64,000 nucleotides of DNA from Gleimia hominis (GCF_002871945.2 NZ_CP126963.1:1116001-1180000); one strand, 5' to 3'. Shown: positions 8,710-17,579, numbered from the stretch's first letter. The notes: generated by a model not told the origin, from the sequence alone. Program-made: numbers and translations.

Positions 8710-9672
8710 CTAGTGCGCATGCGGCAAAGGCCCGCCGAACCACTGGCGGATCATCGCGTGGGCGATTGAGATTGCGCCGGGAGCCCCCACTTCCCCTGCG
8801 GTTAGAGCAGCCGCGTATTCTTCGCGGGTGTAGAACCGGGCCCAGTCGATTTCTACGCCGTCAACCCGCACGGCCGGTTGGCTCGTGGTCGTGCGCGCGG
8901 TAAATCCGAGCATGAGTGAACGCGGGAAAGGCCAGGCTTGCGCCCCCACGTAACGCACCTGATCCACCTCTAGCCCCACTTCTTCTTTGGTTTCGCGGCG
9001 CACGGTTTGTTCGGGCGCTTCCCCCATTTCCATGAACCCCGCCACTAAAGATGCGTAGCCGGGGCGCCACAGCGTGTTGTGGGCTACTAGAAGTCGGTCT
9101 GAGGCGTCGGTTATAGCGGTGATTATCGACGGGTCGGTGCGCGGGTATTCAGTTGCACCGCAGCTTCGGCAGGTGCGTTGCCAGCCGGAGAATTCGAACC
9201 GCGTGGGCCCTCCGCAGCGGGCGCAAAACTGGGCGCGGTCGTGCCAGGAGGCCAGCCCGGAGCAGGTTGCAACCAGCTGCGCATCCGTTGGATCCATGTC
9301 GGGGCCCATGCGGCGAATATCCGAATATCCGTCCGTGTTCCCCGGCCGCATCGCCATGCCCAAAATAGCGGTGTCTCGTTCGACGCCTAGGAAGAACACG
9401 TGCGCGATTGAACGCAAGTCCACGTCTGGTACGCGGTGACGCACCCCGTGGCCCGCCATGGCGAAGCGGTGACTGTCCGCGGTTATGATCGCGCGGATGC
9501 GTTGCGGGTTCTGTCCGGGGCAGTGCGTGCGAATCGTGTTCAGGAACGCGGTTTCGACTTCCGGGTCGTTATTTTGCGTGAGGTTCTGGGCGAGCGCACG
9601 GGGGTCCAGGTACTCGCGTGCGTAGGTACAGGGTTCCCACTCTCCGCTCGCTAGCGGCAGTTGTAGTCTCAT
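8710..9672 (-). CDS. nudC: NAD(+) diphosphatase NudC (NADH pyrophosphatase)
   Basis: A 320-residue Nudix hydrolase cleaving NAD(H) to NMN(H) and AMP, and in other bacteria removing NAD caps from RNA. A four-cysteine zinc ribbon (CARCGG ... CRSCGA) is followed by the Nudix box GFMEMGEAPEQTVRRETKEEVGLEV (catalytic REtkEE). The NudC signature WPFPRS lies in AQAWPFPRSLMLGF. ATG 9672 is preferred to an ATG at 9720, which would overlap the start of rph on the other strand. It sits head-to-head with rph across 36 bases. Confidence 0.93.
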   Translation of the reverse strand: MRLQLPLASGEWEPCTYAREYLDPRALAQNLTQNNDPEVETAFLNTIRTHCPGQNPQRIRAIITADSHRFAMAGHGVRHRVPDVDLRSIAHVFFLGVERDTAILGMAMRPGNTDGYSDIRRMGPDMDPTDAQLVATCSGLASWHDRAQFCARCGGPTRFEFSGWQRTCRSCGATEYPRTDPSIITAITDASDRLLVAHNTLWRPGYASLVAGFMEMGEAPEQTVRRETKEEVGLEVDQVRYVGAQAWPFPRSLMLGFTARTTTSQPAVRVDGVEIDWARFYTREEYAAALTAGEVGAPGAISIAHAMIRQWFGGPLPHAH

Positions 9673-9696
9673 ACTTACCACGCTAGTGGAAAACGA

Positions 9697-9702
9697 TAGT
9701 CT
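9697..9702 (+). promoter_or_regulatory. Putative -10 element of a leaderless rph transcript
   Basis: TAGTCT ends exactly six bases before the rph ATG and no Shine-Dalgarno sequence is present, so transcription may begin at or next to the start codon. TTACCA, 16 bases further upstream, is a possible -35. Confidence 0.5.
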
Positions 9703-9708
9703 TAACAT

Positions 9709-10512
9709 ATGGCTAAACAAGATGAGGGAAAGAAAACGGTGCGGGCCGATGGCCGTCAGGTGGATCAGCTGCGCCCCGTTAGGATTACGCGTAACTGGAT
9801 TGACAATGCGGAAGGCTCGGTGTTGATTGAGTTCGGCCGCACGCGGGTTTTGTGTGTGGCGTCGCTAACCGAGGGGGTGCCGCGGTGGCGTAAGGACAGT
9901 GGTGAAGGCTGGGTCACGGGAGAGTACGCGATGCTGCCTCGGGCCACTGCTACCCGGAGCGCACGCGAGTCAGTGAAGGGCAAAATCGGTGGGCGGACCC
10001 ATGAGATTTCACGTTTAGTGGGCCGCTCACTGCGCGCGGTGGTAGATATGCGGGCGCTCGGTGAGAACACGATTGTGCTCGATTGCGACGTGCTTCAAGC
10101 CGATGGGGGTACGCGCACCGCAGCGATTACGGGCGCGTACGTTGCATTAGCTGATGCGGTTGCGTTTGGGCAGAAGAAGAAGTGGATTCGCCGCGATACG
10201 GCTTCTCGGAAAGTGCTCAAGGATTCTGTTGCGGCGATTTCCGTTGGGATTATTGATGGGCAGCCACGTTTGGATTTGCCGTATGAAGAGGACGTGCGGG
10301 CGCAGACGGACATGAACGTGGTTATGACTGGTTCGGGTGCTTTTGTTGAGGTTCAGGGCACGGCCGAGCACGCGCCGTTTAACCGTGCTGAGCTGGGGGC
10401 ACTGTTGGATTTGGCGGAAACGGGGTGTGCGGAGCTCACGCGTTTGCAAACACAGGCCCTGGCCGAGTCCGGCTTTCCCCAGCATGACGCTGCCGCGGAG
10501 CAGGTGCAGTAG
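9709..10512 (+). CDS. rph: Ribonuclease PH
   Basis: A 267-residue phosphorolytic 3'-5' exoribonuclease that trims tRNA 3' ends. Family phrases are [19 protein letters not shown] at the N-terminus, the phosphate/RNA-binding block [27 protein letters not shown] and [18 protein letters not shown]. Length is normal for the family. Its stop overlaps the start of rdgB by one base, as expected for a translationally coupled rph-rdgB pair. No ribosome binding site is visible; a TANNNT hexamer six bases upstream suggests a leaderless mRNA. Confidence 0.96.
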   Translation: MAKQDEGKKTVRADGRQVDQLRPVRITRNWIDNAEGSVLIEFGRTRVLCVASLTEGVPRWRKDSGEGWVTGEYAMLPRATATRSARESVKGKIGGRTHEISRLVGRSLRAVVDMRALGENTIVLDCDVLQADGGTRTAAITGAYVALADAVAFGQKKKWIRRDTASRKVLKDSVAAISVGIIDGQPRLDLPYEEDVRAQTDMNVVMTGSGAFVEVQGTAEHAPFNRAELGALLDLAETGCAELTRLQTQALAESGFPQHDAAAEQVQ

Positions 10513-11261
10513 TGGCGCGGCTAATACTGGCGACGCATAATGCGCATAAGGCAGATGAGCTGCACGCGATTTTGGAACCGTTGATTCCCGATTTAGCGCG
10601 TGAGGACATTGTTACGTCCGCTGATTTTGGTTACCCAGAACCTGTGGAAGACGGATTAACGTTTGAGCAGAACGCTTTGATTAAAGCGCGGGCCGCGGCG
10701 AATGCTTCTGGACTGGCGGCCGTTGCGGACGACTCGGGGTTGTGCGTGGACGTGCTCGGCGGTGCGCCCGGGATTTTTTCTGCCCGCTGGTCGGGCACCC
10801 ACGGGGACGACGGGGCGAATCTGGAGTTGCTGCTCGCCCAACTCGCGGACATTGCGCCAGCGCACCGGGGCGCGCAGTTCCACTGTGCAGCCGCACTCGT
10901 CGTTCCGAGACGACCCGAGCCTCAGGAACCAAAAAAACTAGAGGCAAACGCAGCTCAGAAACCAAAACAACTAGAGATAACCGAACCTCAGGATATAACG
11001 GAACCAGGGTCACAACACGGGCCCCAAAACCCGTTGGAAGCCCAGCCGTCAGGTGCGGTTGAGGTAGTGGAGCACGGGATTATGCGCGGTCACCTAATCG
11101 AGCGGCCACGTGGGGAAGGTGGGTTTGGATACGACCCGATTTTTGTGCCGGAGGGGCTCGAGCAAACTTCAGCGCAAATCAGCGCGGCCCGCAAAAACGA
11201 GCTCTCCCACCGCGGGAAAGCATTCCGGGCGTTAGCAAAAACGATTGCGAAGTATATTTAG
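10512..11261 (+). CDS. rdgB: XTP/dITP diphosphatase (non-canonical purine NTP pyrophosphatase)
   Basis: A 249-residue Ham1/RdgB pyrophosphatase that removes ITP, dITP and XTP from the nucleotide pool. The N-terminal LATHNAHKADELH, the catalytic ADDSGLCVDVLGGAPGIFSARW and the C-terminal GFGYDPIFVPEGL ... ELSHRGKAF are all intact. It is about 50 residues longer than usual: residues 133-182 are a Pro/Glu/Gln/Lys-rich low-complexity insert between the two halves of the fold, with internal repetition (EPQEPKKLE / PKQLEITEPQ). The GTG start overlaps the rph stop by one base; GGAG lies about ten bases upstream. The insert is likely a surface loop and function should be preserved. Confidence 0.93.
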   Translation: MARLILATHNAHKADELHAILEPLIPDLAREDIVTSADFGYPEPVEDGLTFEQNALIKARAAANASGLAAVADDSGLCVDVLGGAPGIFSARWSGTHGDDGANLELLLAQLADIAPAHRGAQFHCAAALVVPRRPEPQEPKKLEANAAQKPKQLEITEPQDITEPGSQHGPQNPLEAQPSGAVEVVEHGIMRGHLIERPRGEGGFGYDPIFVPEGLEQTSAQISAARKNELSHRGKAFRALAKTIAKYI

Positions 11262-11266
11262 CGTTC

Positions 11267-11281
11267 CCACTGCCTCAGTGG
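11267..11281. terminator. Small symmetric hairpin between rdgB and the MBL gene
   Basis: CCACTG-CCT-CAGTGG forms a perfect 6-bp stem with a 3-base loop between two convergent genes. No T-run follows on either strand, so its terminator role is uncertain. Confidence 0.35.
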
Positions 11282-11299
11282 CTAATAACGCGTGGGTAC

Positions 11300-12097
11300 T
11301 TACAGTTCGTAGGTGGCGCCGGCATAGGCGACGGACAGGGGGCCGTCCCACGCCCGGCGCGCTTCCGCGAGCACCACGGTGCCTTCAGTCCAGGGTTGAA
11401 TATGTGTAAGGACCATGGTTTTCACCTGCGCCTCACGCGCCAGCTGCCCTGCGCGTTCGCCGGTTAGATGAATCCCCCGCGGCTCATCCGCGTCGGTGAA
11501 CCCCGCTTCGGACAACAGTAGGTCAACGCCGCGCGCCATCTGCGTAATCGTGCTGCACGTGTCCGTGTCGCCCGTGTAAGCGAGGCTGACGCGAGTATTC
11601 TGATCGTCCTCGGCTGGCCCTTCGATGCGGAACCCGAACGCCGGTACCGTGTGGCGCGCCGAGTACGGCGTTATCCTCAGCGGACCAACCTGAAAAGACC
11701 CTTCATTTTCCAAGGTGAACGGCGCGAACTCGCCCTCATACTCCTCTTCGGGCCTGGCCCCATCAATGCCCCGCACGCGATCTAACACCCCATCGGGGGC
11801 CGCGAGCATAACCGGGCCAAGCGGCCCATCCGGATGCCACTTGCGGTGCACGTGCATTGAGATGATGTCTCCCATGTGATCGGCGTGCGTGTGCGAAAGC
11901 AGGAGCGCATCGATCTTGCGCACGTCCATGTAGCGCCACAACTGCCCAAACGCACCCGGCCCCAAGTCGAGCACCACCGAGAACGTGCGGTCTTTACCCG
12001 AAACCTCATCTATCCCGCGCGCCTGCACCAGGTAGCACGACGCGGGGGCGGACGGGCCGGACATCGACCCAGTGCATCCCACAACTGTCAGTTTCAT
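11300..12097 (-). CDS. Metallo-beta-lactamase fold hydrolase (Rv1339-type phosphodiesterase)
   Basis: A 265-residue MBL-fold metal hydrolase of the Rv1339 type; that mycobacterial protein has been reported to hydrolyse cyclic AMP, so a cyclic-nucleotide phosphodiesterase role is plausible but inferred. The metal-binding motif SHTHADHMGD, the later DLLLSEAG and GIHLTGERAG regions and a final LTHIQPW histidine are present. The ATG overlaps the murI stop by four bases (ATGA), so the two genes are translationally coupled, the same order as in M. tuberculosis. It converges on rdgB across 38 bases holding a 6-bp hairpin. Confidence 0.88.
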   Translation of the reverse strand: MKLTVVGCTGSMSGPSAPASCYLVQARGIDEVSGKDRTFSVVLDLGPGAFGQLWRYMDVRKIDALLLSHTHADHMGDIISMHVHRKWHPDGPLGPVMLAAPDGVLDRVRGIDGARPEEEYEGEFAPFTLENEGSFQVGPLRITPYSARHTVPAFGFRIEGPAEDDQNTRVSLAYTGDTDTCSTITQMARGVDLLLSEAGFTDADEPRGIHLTGERAGQLAREAQVKTMVLTHIQPWTEGTVVLAEARRAWDGPLSVAYAGATYEL

Positions 12098-12894
12098 TCA
12101 CGTACCTCCAAGTGTTTTACGTGAGAGACAACGGGCCCCAAAAAGCGGCGCGCCAACGGTTCAAAACTTTCACTTTGCCCAGTGGCATAAAACTCGTACG
12201 AGGGAGCGTCCAGCTCGGTGCGCAGCATTTCTCGGTTCGTCAACACGTGATACACCTCGTCGGCACTGGCTTCGGAGGAGGACACGAGGTTCACGCCCTC
12301 CCCTAGCACGTAAGACAGCACCCCTGTGAGCAGCGGGTAGTGCGTGCACCCCAAAATCACGGTGTCCACGTCCGCTGCCTGCACGGGCGCTAAATACTCA
12401 CGTGCTATCTGTAGGATTCGCCCACCGGTCGTTTCCCCTCGTTCCACAAACGGCACGAACTGCGGGCATGCCTGCTGGGTTAGGGACACCCCGGGGAAAG
12501 CTGAGAACGCTCGTTCGTACGCCCCGGAACGCACAGTCGCGGCCGTGGCTAATACCCCAACGTGGCCGTTGCGGGTCAGTGCGCCCGCGCGCCGCGCAGC
12601 CGGCTGCACCACTTCCACAACGGGAATGTCATAGCGATCCCGAGCCTGCGGCAAAGCCGCTGCAGACCCAGTGTTACACGCGATGACGAGCATCTTTATG
12701 CCCCGTTCAACCAGTTCATCCAGGGCCTTTAACGTTAGTGACCGCACGTCCTCAAGCGACTTATCCCCATACGGGGTGTGCCGAGTGTCTCCCAGGTAAA
12801 CAATGGATTCGCGCGGAAGTTTATCTATCACAGAACGCGCCACAGTAAGGCCCCCAAGGCCTGAATCAAAAATCCCAATCGGCGCGTTCCCCAT
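12094..12894 (-). CDS. murI: Glutamate racemase
   Basis: A 266-residue cofactor-independent racemase supplying D-glutamate for peptidoglycan. The substrate-binding start GIFDSGLGGLTVARS and the catalytic cysteine pair in VIACNTGSAA and ILGCTHYPLL are intact. It overlaps the downstream MBL hydrolase gene by four bases. Upstream of the ATG, TACTCT stands exactly six bases away, compatible with a leaderless transcript; a purine AAGAG in the same spacer could instead be a weak ribosome binding site. Confidence 0.96.
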   Translation of the reverse strand: MGNAPIGIFDSGLGGLTVARSVIDKLPRESIVYLGDTRHTPYGDKSLEDVRSLTLKALDELVERGIKMLVIACNTGSAAALPQARDRYDIPVVEVVQPAARRAGALTRNGHVGVLATAATVRSGAYERAFSAFPGVSLTQQACPQFVPFVERGETTGGRILQIAREYLAPVQAADVDTVILGCTHYPLLTGVLSYVLGEGVNLVSSSEASADEVYHVLTNREMLRTELDAPSYEFYATGQSESFEPLARRFLGPVVSHVKHLEVRE

Positions 12895-12918
12895 GCTCTT
12901 AGAGTACTGTTAAGCACC

Positions 12919-13539
12919 TCATTGGGGCAGTATCTGAATGAGTGAATCCTGCCACCAAGACACCATGACATAGATGACGGTGGTGAACTGAAGCTGCGGC
13001 GCATCCGGATCCTGATCCAACCACGTCCCCGAATTCTCTGATGCCTTTGGTGGCCCGCCCGCAAAGAGGATTTGCTCCGCCCGGGTAGTTAAAATGCCCA
13101 TCACCTCGGCGTCATCCACGGGCAGTTGAGCGGACAGCACGAGCCGCAAGTCATTCAGCGCAGCCAACCACTCCCACTCTTGCCCCAGCGGGATCCAGAT
13201 TTCGTCTGGTGATTCCCGCTCTTGCAGGCACTCTAGGAGCGCGTGGAGCCGTTGGCTCTTGTCGTACCGCAGTGATTCTTCCGTTAGAGCCCGAAGTTTT
13301 TGCGCTTCTTGAGGGTCCGAGCTGAGCGGTGGAATCAGCTTTCGCAACGCCGGATCTTGAGGTTCAGGGCGAGTCACTTCTTCTTCCACCGTGGCGGTCA
13401 GCACGCTGGTAACCGGATCCACCGGCGCGTCTAATACCTGCAGTGCCTCGCCGAGAAGCTGGGTGAAGATCGCTTCAACATCCGCGTCGAACCCAGCCCG
13501 GTAGCCCTGTTCGTCTCGTTCAAACACGCTGATATACAC
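12919..13539 (-). CDS. DUF2017 family protein
   Basis: A 206-residue acidic protein of the actinobacterial DUF2017 family, which typically follows clpS as it does here (position of Rv1332). Its function is unknown; the old label of transcriptional regulator in mycobacteria is not supported by a recognisable DNA-binding motif. Characteristic phrases are DVEAIFTQLL near the start and WLAALNDLRLVLSAQLPV in the second half. The GTG at 13539 begins MYISVFERDEQGYRAGF; no convincing ribosome binding site is seen, so the start is uncertain. It lies 24 bases before murI and 52 after clpS, suggesting one transcription unit. Confidence 0.82.
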   Translation of the reverse strand: MYISVFERDEQGYRAGFDADVEAIFTQLLGEALQVLDAPVDPVTSVLTATVEEEVTRPEPQDPALRKLIPPLSSDPQEAQKLRALTEESLRYDKSQRLHALLECLQERESPDEIWIPLGQEWEWLAALNDLRLVLSAQLPVDDAEVMGILTTRAEQILFAGGPPKASENSGTWLDQDPDAPQLQFTTVIYVMVSWWQDSLIQILPQ

Positions 13540-13591
13540 TGCCCGTTTCGCTACCTATCTACTCGTGCCGGATTCGTCAATGCGCGTCTTT

Positions 13592-13900
13592 CTAAGATTC
13601 GCGTGAGGCCGCAGGTTCCACCGTTGCTTGCAGACCGTACCCATGCATTGCCAGCGCATCCGCTTCCATGTGTTCGCGCAGGCCCCGCGCCACCACTGCT
13701 CTGCCCTCGTTATGAACTAGCAGCATGAGGGATTCGGCACGCTGCGGTGAATACCCGAAGTGGCGTTGGAACACGCGGGTTACGTACGACATTAGGTTCA
13801 CCGGATCATCCCACACCACAGTTACACATTGCTCATGCTCGAATGCTGAGGTTGCGGGTTGTTCGCGTTTTTGTTCATCGATAAGGGGACCGACCTGCAT
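13592..13900 (-). CDS. clpS: ATP-dependent Clp protease adaptor ClpS
   Basis: A 102-residue N-degron adaptor that delivers substrates bearing destabilising N-terminal residues to ClpC/ClpA-ClpP. The conserved [20 protein letters not shown] and [12 protein letters not shown] regions mark the ClpS core. It heads the clpS-DUF2017-murI-MBL set. Upstream of the ATG there is no ribosome binding site but TAAGCT lies exactly six bases away, back-to-back with the pncB promoter. Confidence 0.94.
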   Translation of the reverse strand: MQVGPLIDEQKREQPATSAFEHEQCVTVVWDDPVNLMSYVTRVFQRHFGYSPQRAESLMLLVHNEGRAVVARGLREHMEADALAMHGYGLQATVEPAASRES

Positions 13901-13906
13901 AATCTC

Positions 13907-13952
13907 AGCTTATGCAATGGATCACCAATTTATGGCACTTTCGGCCTATACT
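13907..13952. promoter_or_regulatory. Divergent leaderless-type promoters of clpS and pncB
   Basis: On the minus strand TAAGCT (13912-13907) ends six bases before the clpS ATG; on the plus strand TATACT (13947-13952) ends six bases before the pncB ATG. Neither gene has a Shine-Dalgarno sequence. The two -10-like hexamers are 34 bases apart, so the promoters would share their upstream DNA. Confidence 0.55.
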
Positions 13953-13958
13953 TTATAT

Positions 13959-15296
13959 ATGGCTGCTTCAGAATCAACTGCATTACTAACCGATATGTAC
14001 GAGCTGACGATGGTGGACGCCGCGTTGAAATCCGGCCACCACGAACGTCGTAGTGTATTCGAACTTTTTGGCCGCAGGCTTCCCGCTACCCGCCGTTTCG
14101 GCGTCGTTGCCGGTACCGCACGCGTGTTGGAAGCGCTGCAGCGTTTCGAGTTCACCCCCAGGATGATCGATTGGCTCGCAGAAAAACACATTGTTTCTGA
14201 CGATTGCCTAGACTTCTTGAAAGATTTTCGGTTCCGCGGTCGCATTGACGGGTATGCGGAAGGTGAGTGTTATTTTGAGGGGTCACCCATCCTCACTGTT
14301 GAGGGCACGTTCGCTGAAGCGGTGATGCTCGAAACTCTAGCGCTATCTGTTTTTAACCACGACTGCGCGGTGGCTTCCGCTGCGTCACGCATGACGATTG
14401 CCGCGCACGGCCGTCCGTGTATGGACATGGGAGCGCGGCGCACCCATGAGCGCGCCGCAGTTTCTGCCGCCCGTTCCGCAGTGATCGGTGGGTTTGGGGG
14501 CACCTCCGACCTGGAAGCCGGGATCCGCTACGGGATCCCCACTATCGGCACGTCCGCGCACGCGTTCACTTTGCTGCACGACACAGAAGATGACGCGTTC
14601 AAAGTACAAGTTGATGCGCTCGGCACCTCCACAACTTTGCTGGTAGATACTTACGACGTGTACGAGGGAGTGGAGCGGGCTGTTCGTATTGCCCGTGAGG
14701 CCGGTGGTGAACTCGGAGCGGTCCGCATTGATTCCGGTGACCTGGTGGCACAAGCCTTCAAAGTGCGGGGCCTGTTGGATTCTCTGGGCGCTAAGTCAAC
14801 AAAGATCACGGTTACGTGTGATCTGGATGAGTACTCCATTGCCGCACTCGGTGCGGCACCCGTCGATTCCTATGGGGTGGGAACCCGGTTGGTAACGGGA
14901 TCGGGGGTGCCCACTGCGGCACTGGTCTACAAGATGGTGGCTCGTGGGGATGAGCACGGTAACTGCGTTGACGTAGCGAAGCACTCCACTTCAAAATCCA
15001 CTGTGGGAGGCCGTAAATACGCCGGTCGGGTCTACGGGGCAGACGGGTACGCCACCGAGGAACTCCTCGTGATGGGCCCGCGCGATGCGGCCATGGCGGC
15101 GTTAAAAGAAGCGGGGGCGCGTCCACTGCAGGTACCGCTCGTAATCGACGGTGAGATCCAAACGGAGTACTGTTCGAAAGAATCGTTACAAGCCGCGAAA
15201 GAACGCCACGTTAAAGCCCGCAACGAACTGCCGTACCAGGGGTGGCGACTGTCGCAGGGCGAACCCGCCGTCACCACCCGCTACCAACGCGTGTGA
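13959..15296 (+). CDS. pncB: Nicotinate phosphoribosyltransferase
   Basis: A 445-residue enzyme converting nicotinate and PRPP to nicotinate mononucleotide in NAD salvage (pncB1 / Rv1330c type). The start LLTDMYELTMVDAALKSG, the central FGGTSDLEAGIRYGIPTIGTSAHAFTLLH (phosphate-binding GTSAHA) and VRIDSGDL are intact. ATG 13959 was chosen over longer starts from 13725 because those overlap clpS and because TATACT lies exactly six bases upstream. It is divergent from clpS, the same arrangement as in M. tuberculosis. Confidence 0.95.
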   Translation: MAASESTALLTDMYELTMVDAALKSGHHERRSVFELFGRRLPATRRFGVVAGTARVLEALQRFEFTPRMIDWLAEKHIVSDDCLDFLKDFRFRGRIDGYAEGECYFEGSPILTVEGTFAEAVMLETLALSVFNHDCAVASAASRMTIAAHGRPCMDMGARRTHERAAVSAARSAVIGGFGGTSDLEAGIRYGIPTIGTSAHAFTLLHDTEDDAFKVQVDALGTSTTLLVDTYDVYEGVERAVRIAREAGGELGAVRIDSGDLVAQAFKVRGLLDSLGAKSTKITVTCDLDEYSIAALGAAPVDSYGVGTRLVTGSGVPTAALVYKMVARGDEHGNCVDVAKHSTSKSTVGGRKYAGRVYGADGYATEELLVMGPRDAAMAALKEAGARPLQVPLVIDGEIQTEYCSKESLQAAKERHVKARNELPYQGWRLSQGEPAVTTRYQRV

Positions 15297-15300
15297 GGCC

Positions 15301-17106
15301 CTACTTTCCGCCCACGAACCAGGAGCGCAGCAGGTTTATGCGCGCATCAATCTGCTCCACACTCGCTTGAGGTACTTCTGGCCCACCGCATCGGCGGCGC
15401 AGCTCGTTGTGGATTTTCGCGTGTGCCTGCCCGGAGCGGCGGGCCCACGTGGACACGAGACGCGAAAGCTCCTTGCGTTTAGCAGCCCGCTGCCGGTGCA
15501 GTGACATCCCCGAGTTCTCTGCTCGCTTTTGCGCACTGCGGGCTTCACGACGTTTCGTCCGCGCCTGCTCCGCCTGGTGGGCGCGCAGCAGCTGCGTCAC
15601 CTGATCGGGCTCCAACAGCCCCGGTATCCCCAGGTAGTCCTGCTCTTCAACAGACCCCACGTCCGCGGTTTCTCCGAACGAGGCACCGTCGAACAGCACC
15701 CGGTCGAACTCCGCTTGCGCGCCCAGGGCCTCAAAGCCGGGCAGTAGTTCTTCACTGGCTCGTTCCTCTTTCTGAGCCTGCTGCAACGCCACTTCGTCGT
15801 CGAACATTTCCTGTTTCTCAGGCCGGTCCAACGCGTGGTCGCGCTGCACCTCCATCTGCTCCGCCAGTTCAAGCAGATCCATCACCGAGGGGATGAACAC
15901 AGACGCGGTTTCACCTCGCCGCCTAGCGCGCACAAACCGGCCTACCACCTGCGCGAAAAACAAAGGGGTTGCCGCGTTCGTCGCATACACTCCCACGGAC
16001 AAGCGGGGCACGTCCACACCTTCGGACACCATCCGAACCGCAACCATCCACCGGTCCGTTGAGTTAGCGAACGCGTCGATGCGGTCGGAGGCTCCCTCGT
16101 CGTCAGAAATGACTACGGTGGCGGGACTACCTGTGATCATCCGCAGGTGACGCGCATACGCCCGCGCCGCATTCTGATCGGACGCAATCACTAACCCGCC
16201 CGCATCGGGCACGGACTGGCGCACTTGGGATAGGCGCTGATCTGCGGCCGCCAGCACGGACGCAACCCACTCCCCTTTTGGATCCAACGCGGTGCGCCAC
16301 GCCTGCTTCATCATGTCTTTGGTCAGCGGCTGGCCCAGCCGAGCACTGACCTCGTCACCGTGTCGCGTCCGCCACTGCATCTGCCCCGAATAAGAGTGGA
16401 ACAGTACCGGGCGCACCACCCCGTCTTTTAGCGCTTGCGTGTACCCGTACTCGTAGTCCGCTTTAGATCGGCGCACTCCCTGCTCGTCACGTTCGTAGCG
16501 CACAAACGGGATTGCTGCGGTGTCCGATCGAAATGGCGTGCCCGTGAGGGACAGGCGCCGCACCGCGGGGCCGAATGCTTTCGCGATCCCATCACCCCAA
16601 GACAGTGCGTCCCCCGCATGGTGAACCTCATCCAAAATGACCAGCGTGGGGAACTGGCGGGTGCGTAACTCGTGCAACGGCGGGTTCGCAGCCACTTGCG
16701 CGTAGGTTACGGCCACGCCGTCAAAATGAGCGCCGGCTCTACCCTGCGAGTTCGTGAAAGCGGGGTCAATGTGGATGCCCACACGCGCCGCCGCATCCGC
16801 CCACTGGCTTTTCAAATGCTCAGTGGGGCACACCACCGTCACTTTCCGAACGACGCCCCGGCCCATTAGCTCCACCGCTACGCGCAGCGCAAACGTTGTC
16901 TTCCCCGCGCCGGGGGTAGCTACCGCCAAGAAATCGGTTGCGCCAGATTCTAAATACTGCGCCAGCGCCTGTGCCTGCCACGCACGAAGATTACCCGCAG
17001 TCCCCCATGCGGCTCGCGCGGGGAACGCGGGTGGTAGCTGCTGCGCAGCAGCAGTTGAAGCTTGTTGCGGGTAGGAGCTGTGGGGCTTGTTCTCCCCTTC
17101 GTTCAC
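15301..17106 (-). CDS. SF2 DEAD/DEAH-box helicase (XPB-like core)
   Basis: A 601-residue superfamily 2 helicase. A Gln-rich N-terminus precedes LRAWQAQAL (Q-motif-like), Walker A ATPGAGKTTFAL, the DEVHHAGD DExH box, SLTGTPFRSD (motif III), and the second RecA domain with MVSEGVDVPRL and QVVGRFVRARR (motif VI). After about residue 430 comes a Glu/Arg/Gln-rich, probably coiled-coil tail ending LRSWFVGGK. The GTG start overlaps the DUF3039 stop by four bases (GTGA), so the two are translationally coupled. Similar helicases occur beside DUF3039 genes in other actinobacteria; a DNA-repair role is plausible but unproven. Confidence 0.88.
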   Translation of the reverse strand: MNEGENKPHSSYPQQASTAAAQQLPPAFPARAAWGTAGNLRAWQAQALAQYLESGATDFLAVATPGAGKTTFALRVAVELMGRGVVRKVTVVCPTEHLKSQWADAAARVGIHIDPAFTNSQGRAGAHFDGVAVTYAQVAANPPLHELRTRQFPTLVILDEVHHAGDALSWGDGIAKAFGPAVRRLSLTGTPFRSDTAAIPFVRYERDEQGVRRSKADYEYGYTQALKDGVVRPVLFHSYSGQMQWRTRHGDEVSARLGQPLTKDMMKQAWRTALDPKGEWVASVLAAADQRLSQVRQSVPDAGGLVIASDQNAARAYARHLRMITGSPATVVISDDEGASDRIDAFANSTDRWMVAVRMVSEGVDVPRLSVGVYATNAATPLFFAQVVGRFVRARRRGETASVFIPSVMDLLELAEQMEVQRDHALDRPEKQEMFDDEVALQQAQKEERASEELLPGFEALGAQAEFDRVLFDGASFGETADVGSVEEQDYLGIPGLLEPDQVTQLLRAHQAEQARTKRREARSAQKRAENSGMSLHRQRAAKRKELSRLVSTWARRSGQAHAKIHNELRRRCGGPEVPQASVEQIDARINLLRSWFVGGK

Positions 17107-17465
17107 TTATCCCCCGAGTTTCCATCTGAGTACGGCCAGTTCTTACCGAACTTCCCCATTTGGTCGCGCAGCGCTTTACAGCGCGGACACACCGGGTACT
17201 TACTGGGGTCGCGCATCGGCACCCACACCTTACCGCACAGGGCGATCACGGGTTGGCCAGAAATCATCGACTGCCCAACCCGGTCTTTACGCACAAAATG
17301 AGCGAACCGATCGCGGTCACCAGGGTCTTTTTGTTCTTTCGTTTCCGTGCGTTCCAGTACGGATGTACCGCCCTGAGGGGCGCCTTGCGGCGCTACCGGC
17401 GGTGCACCGGGGGTGTCTGGCCCACCGGGTGCGGCGGGTGAGTCGAGATTATCTGAGGCATACAT
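17103..17465 (-). CDS. DUF3039 family zinc-ribbon-like protein
   Basis: A 120-residue actinobacterial DUF3039 protein of unknown function. A Pro/Gly/Ala-rich N-terminal 45 residues precede the conserved domain RDRFAHFVRKDRVGQSMISG, then ALCGKVWVP and PVCPRCKALRDQMG; the spaced cysteines (C then CxxC) suggest a small metal-binding fold. The ATG at 17465 abuts GGAGGT directly, so the usable ribosome binding site is more likely the AGGA seven bases upstream. It is coupled to the downstream helicase by a 4-base overlap, suggesting joint action. Confidence 0.85.
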   Translation of the reverse strand: MYASDNLDSPAAPGGPDTPGAPPVAPQGAPQGGTSVLERTETKEQKDPGDRDRFAHFVRKDRVGQSMISGQPVIALCGKVWVPMRDPSKYPVCPRCKALRDQMGKFGKNWPYSDGNSGDK

Positions 17466-17516
17466 ACCTCCATCCTAAAGCAGGCTGTCTCAGAGGCAAC
17501 CCCCGGGGCTACGCAT

Positions 17517-17558
17517 CACTTGCGGGCGCACCACCTGCAGGTGCACCACTTGCGGGCG
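17517..17558. repeat. Direct repeat flanking a 12-bp palindrome
   Basis: CACTTGCGGGCG occurs at 17517-17528 and 17547-17558, bracketing the perfect palindrome CACCTGCAGGTG (17532-17543). It lies between the DUF3039 start and the hup terminator, where it could serve the DUF3039 promoter region or be inert repeat DNA. Confidence 0.6.
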
Positions 17559-17579
17559 GCCTCACTGCGCTGGGCGCGC

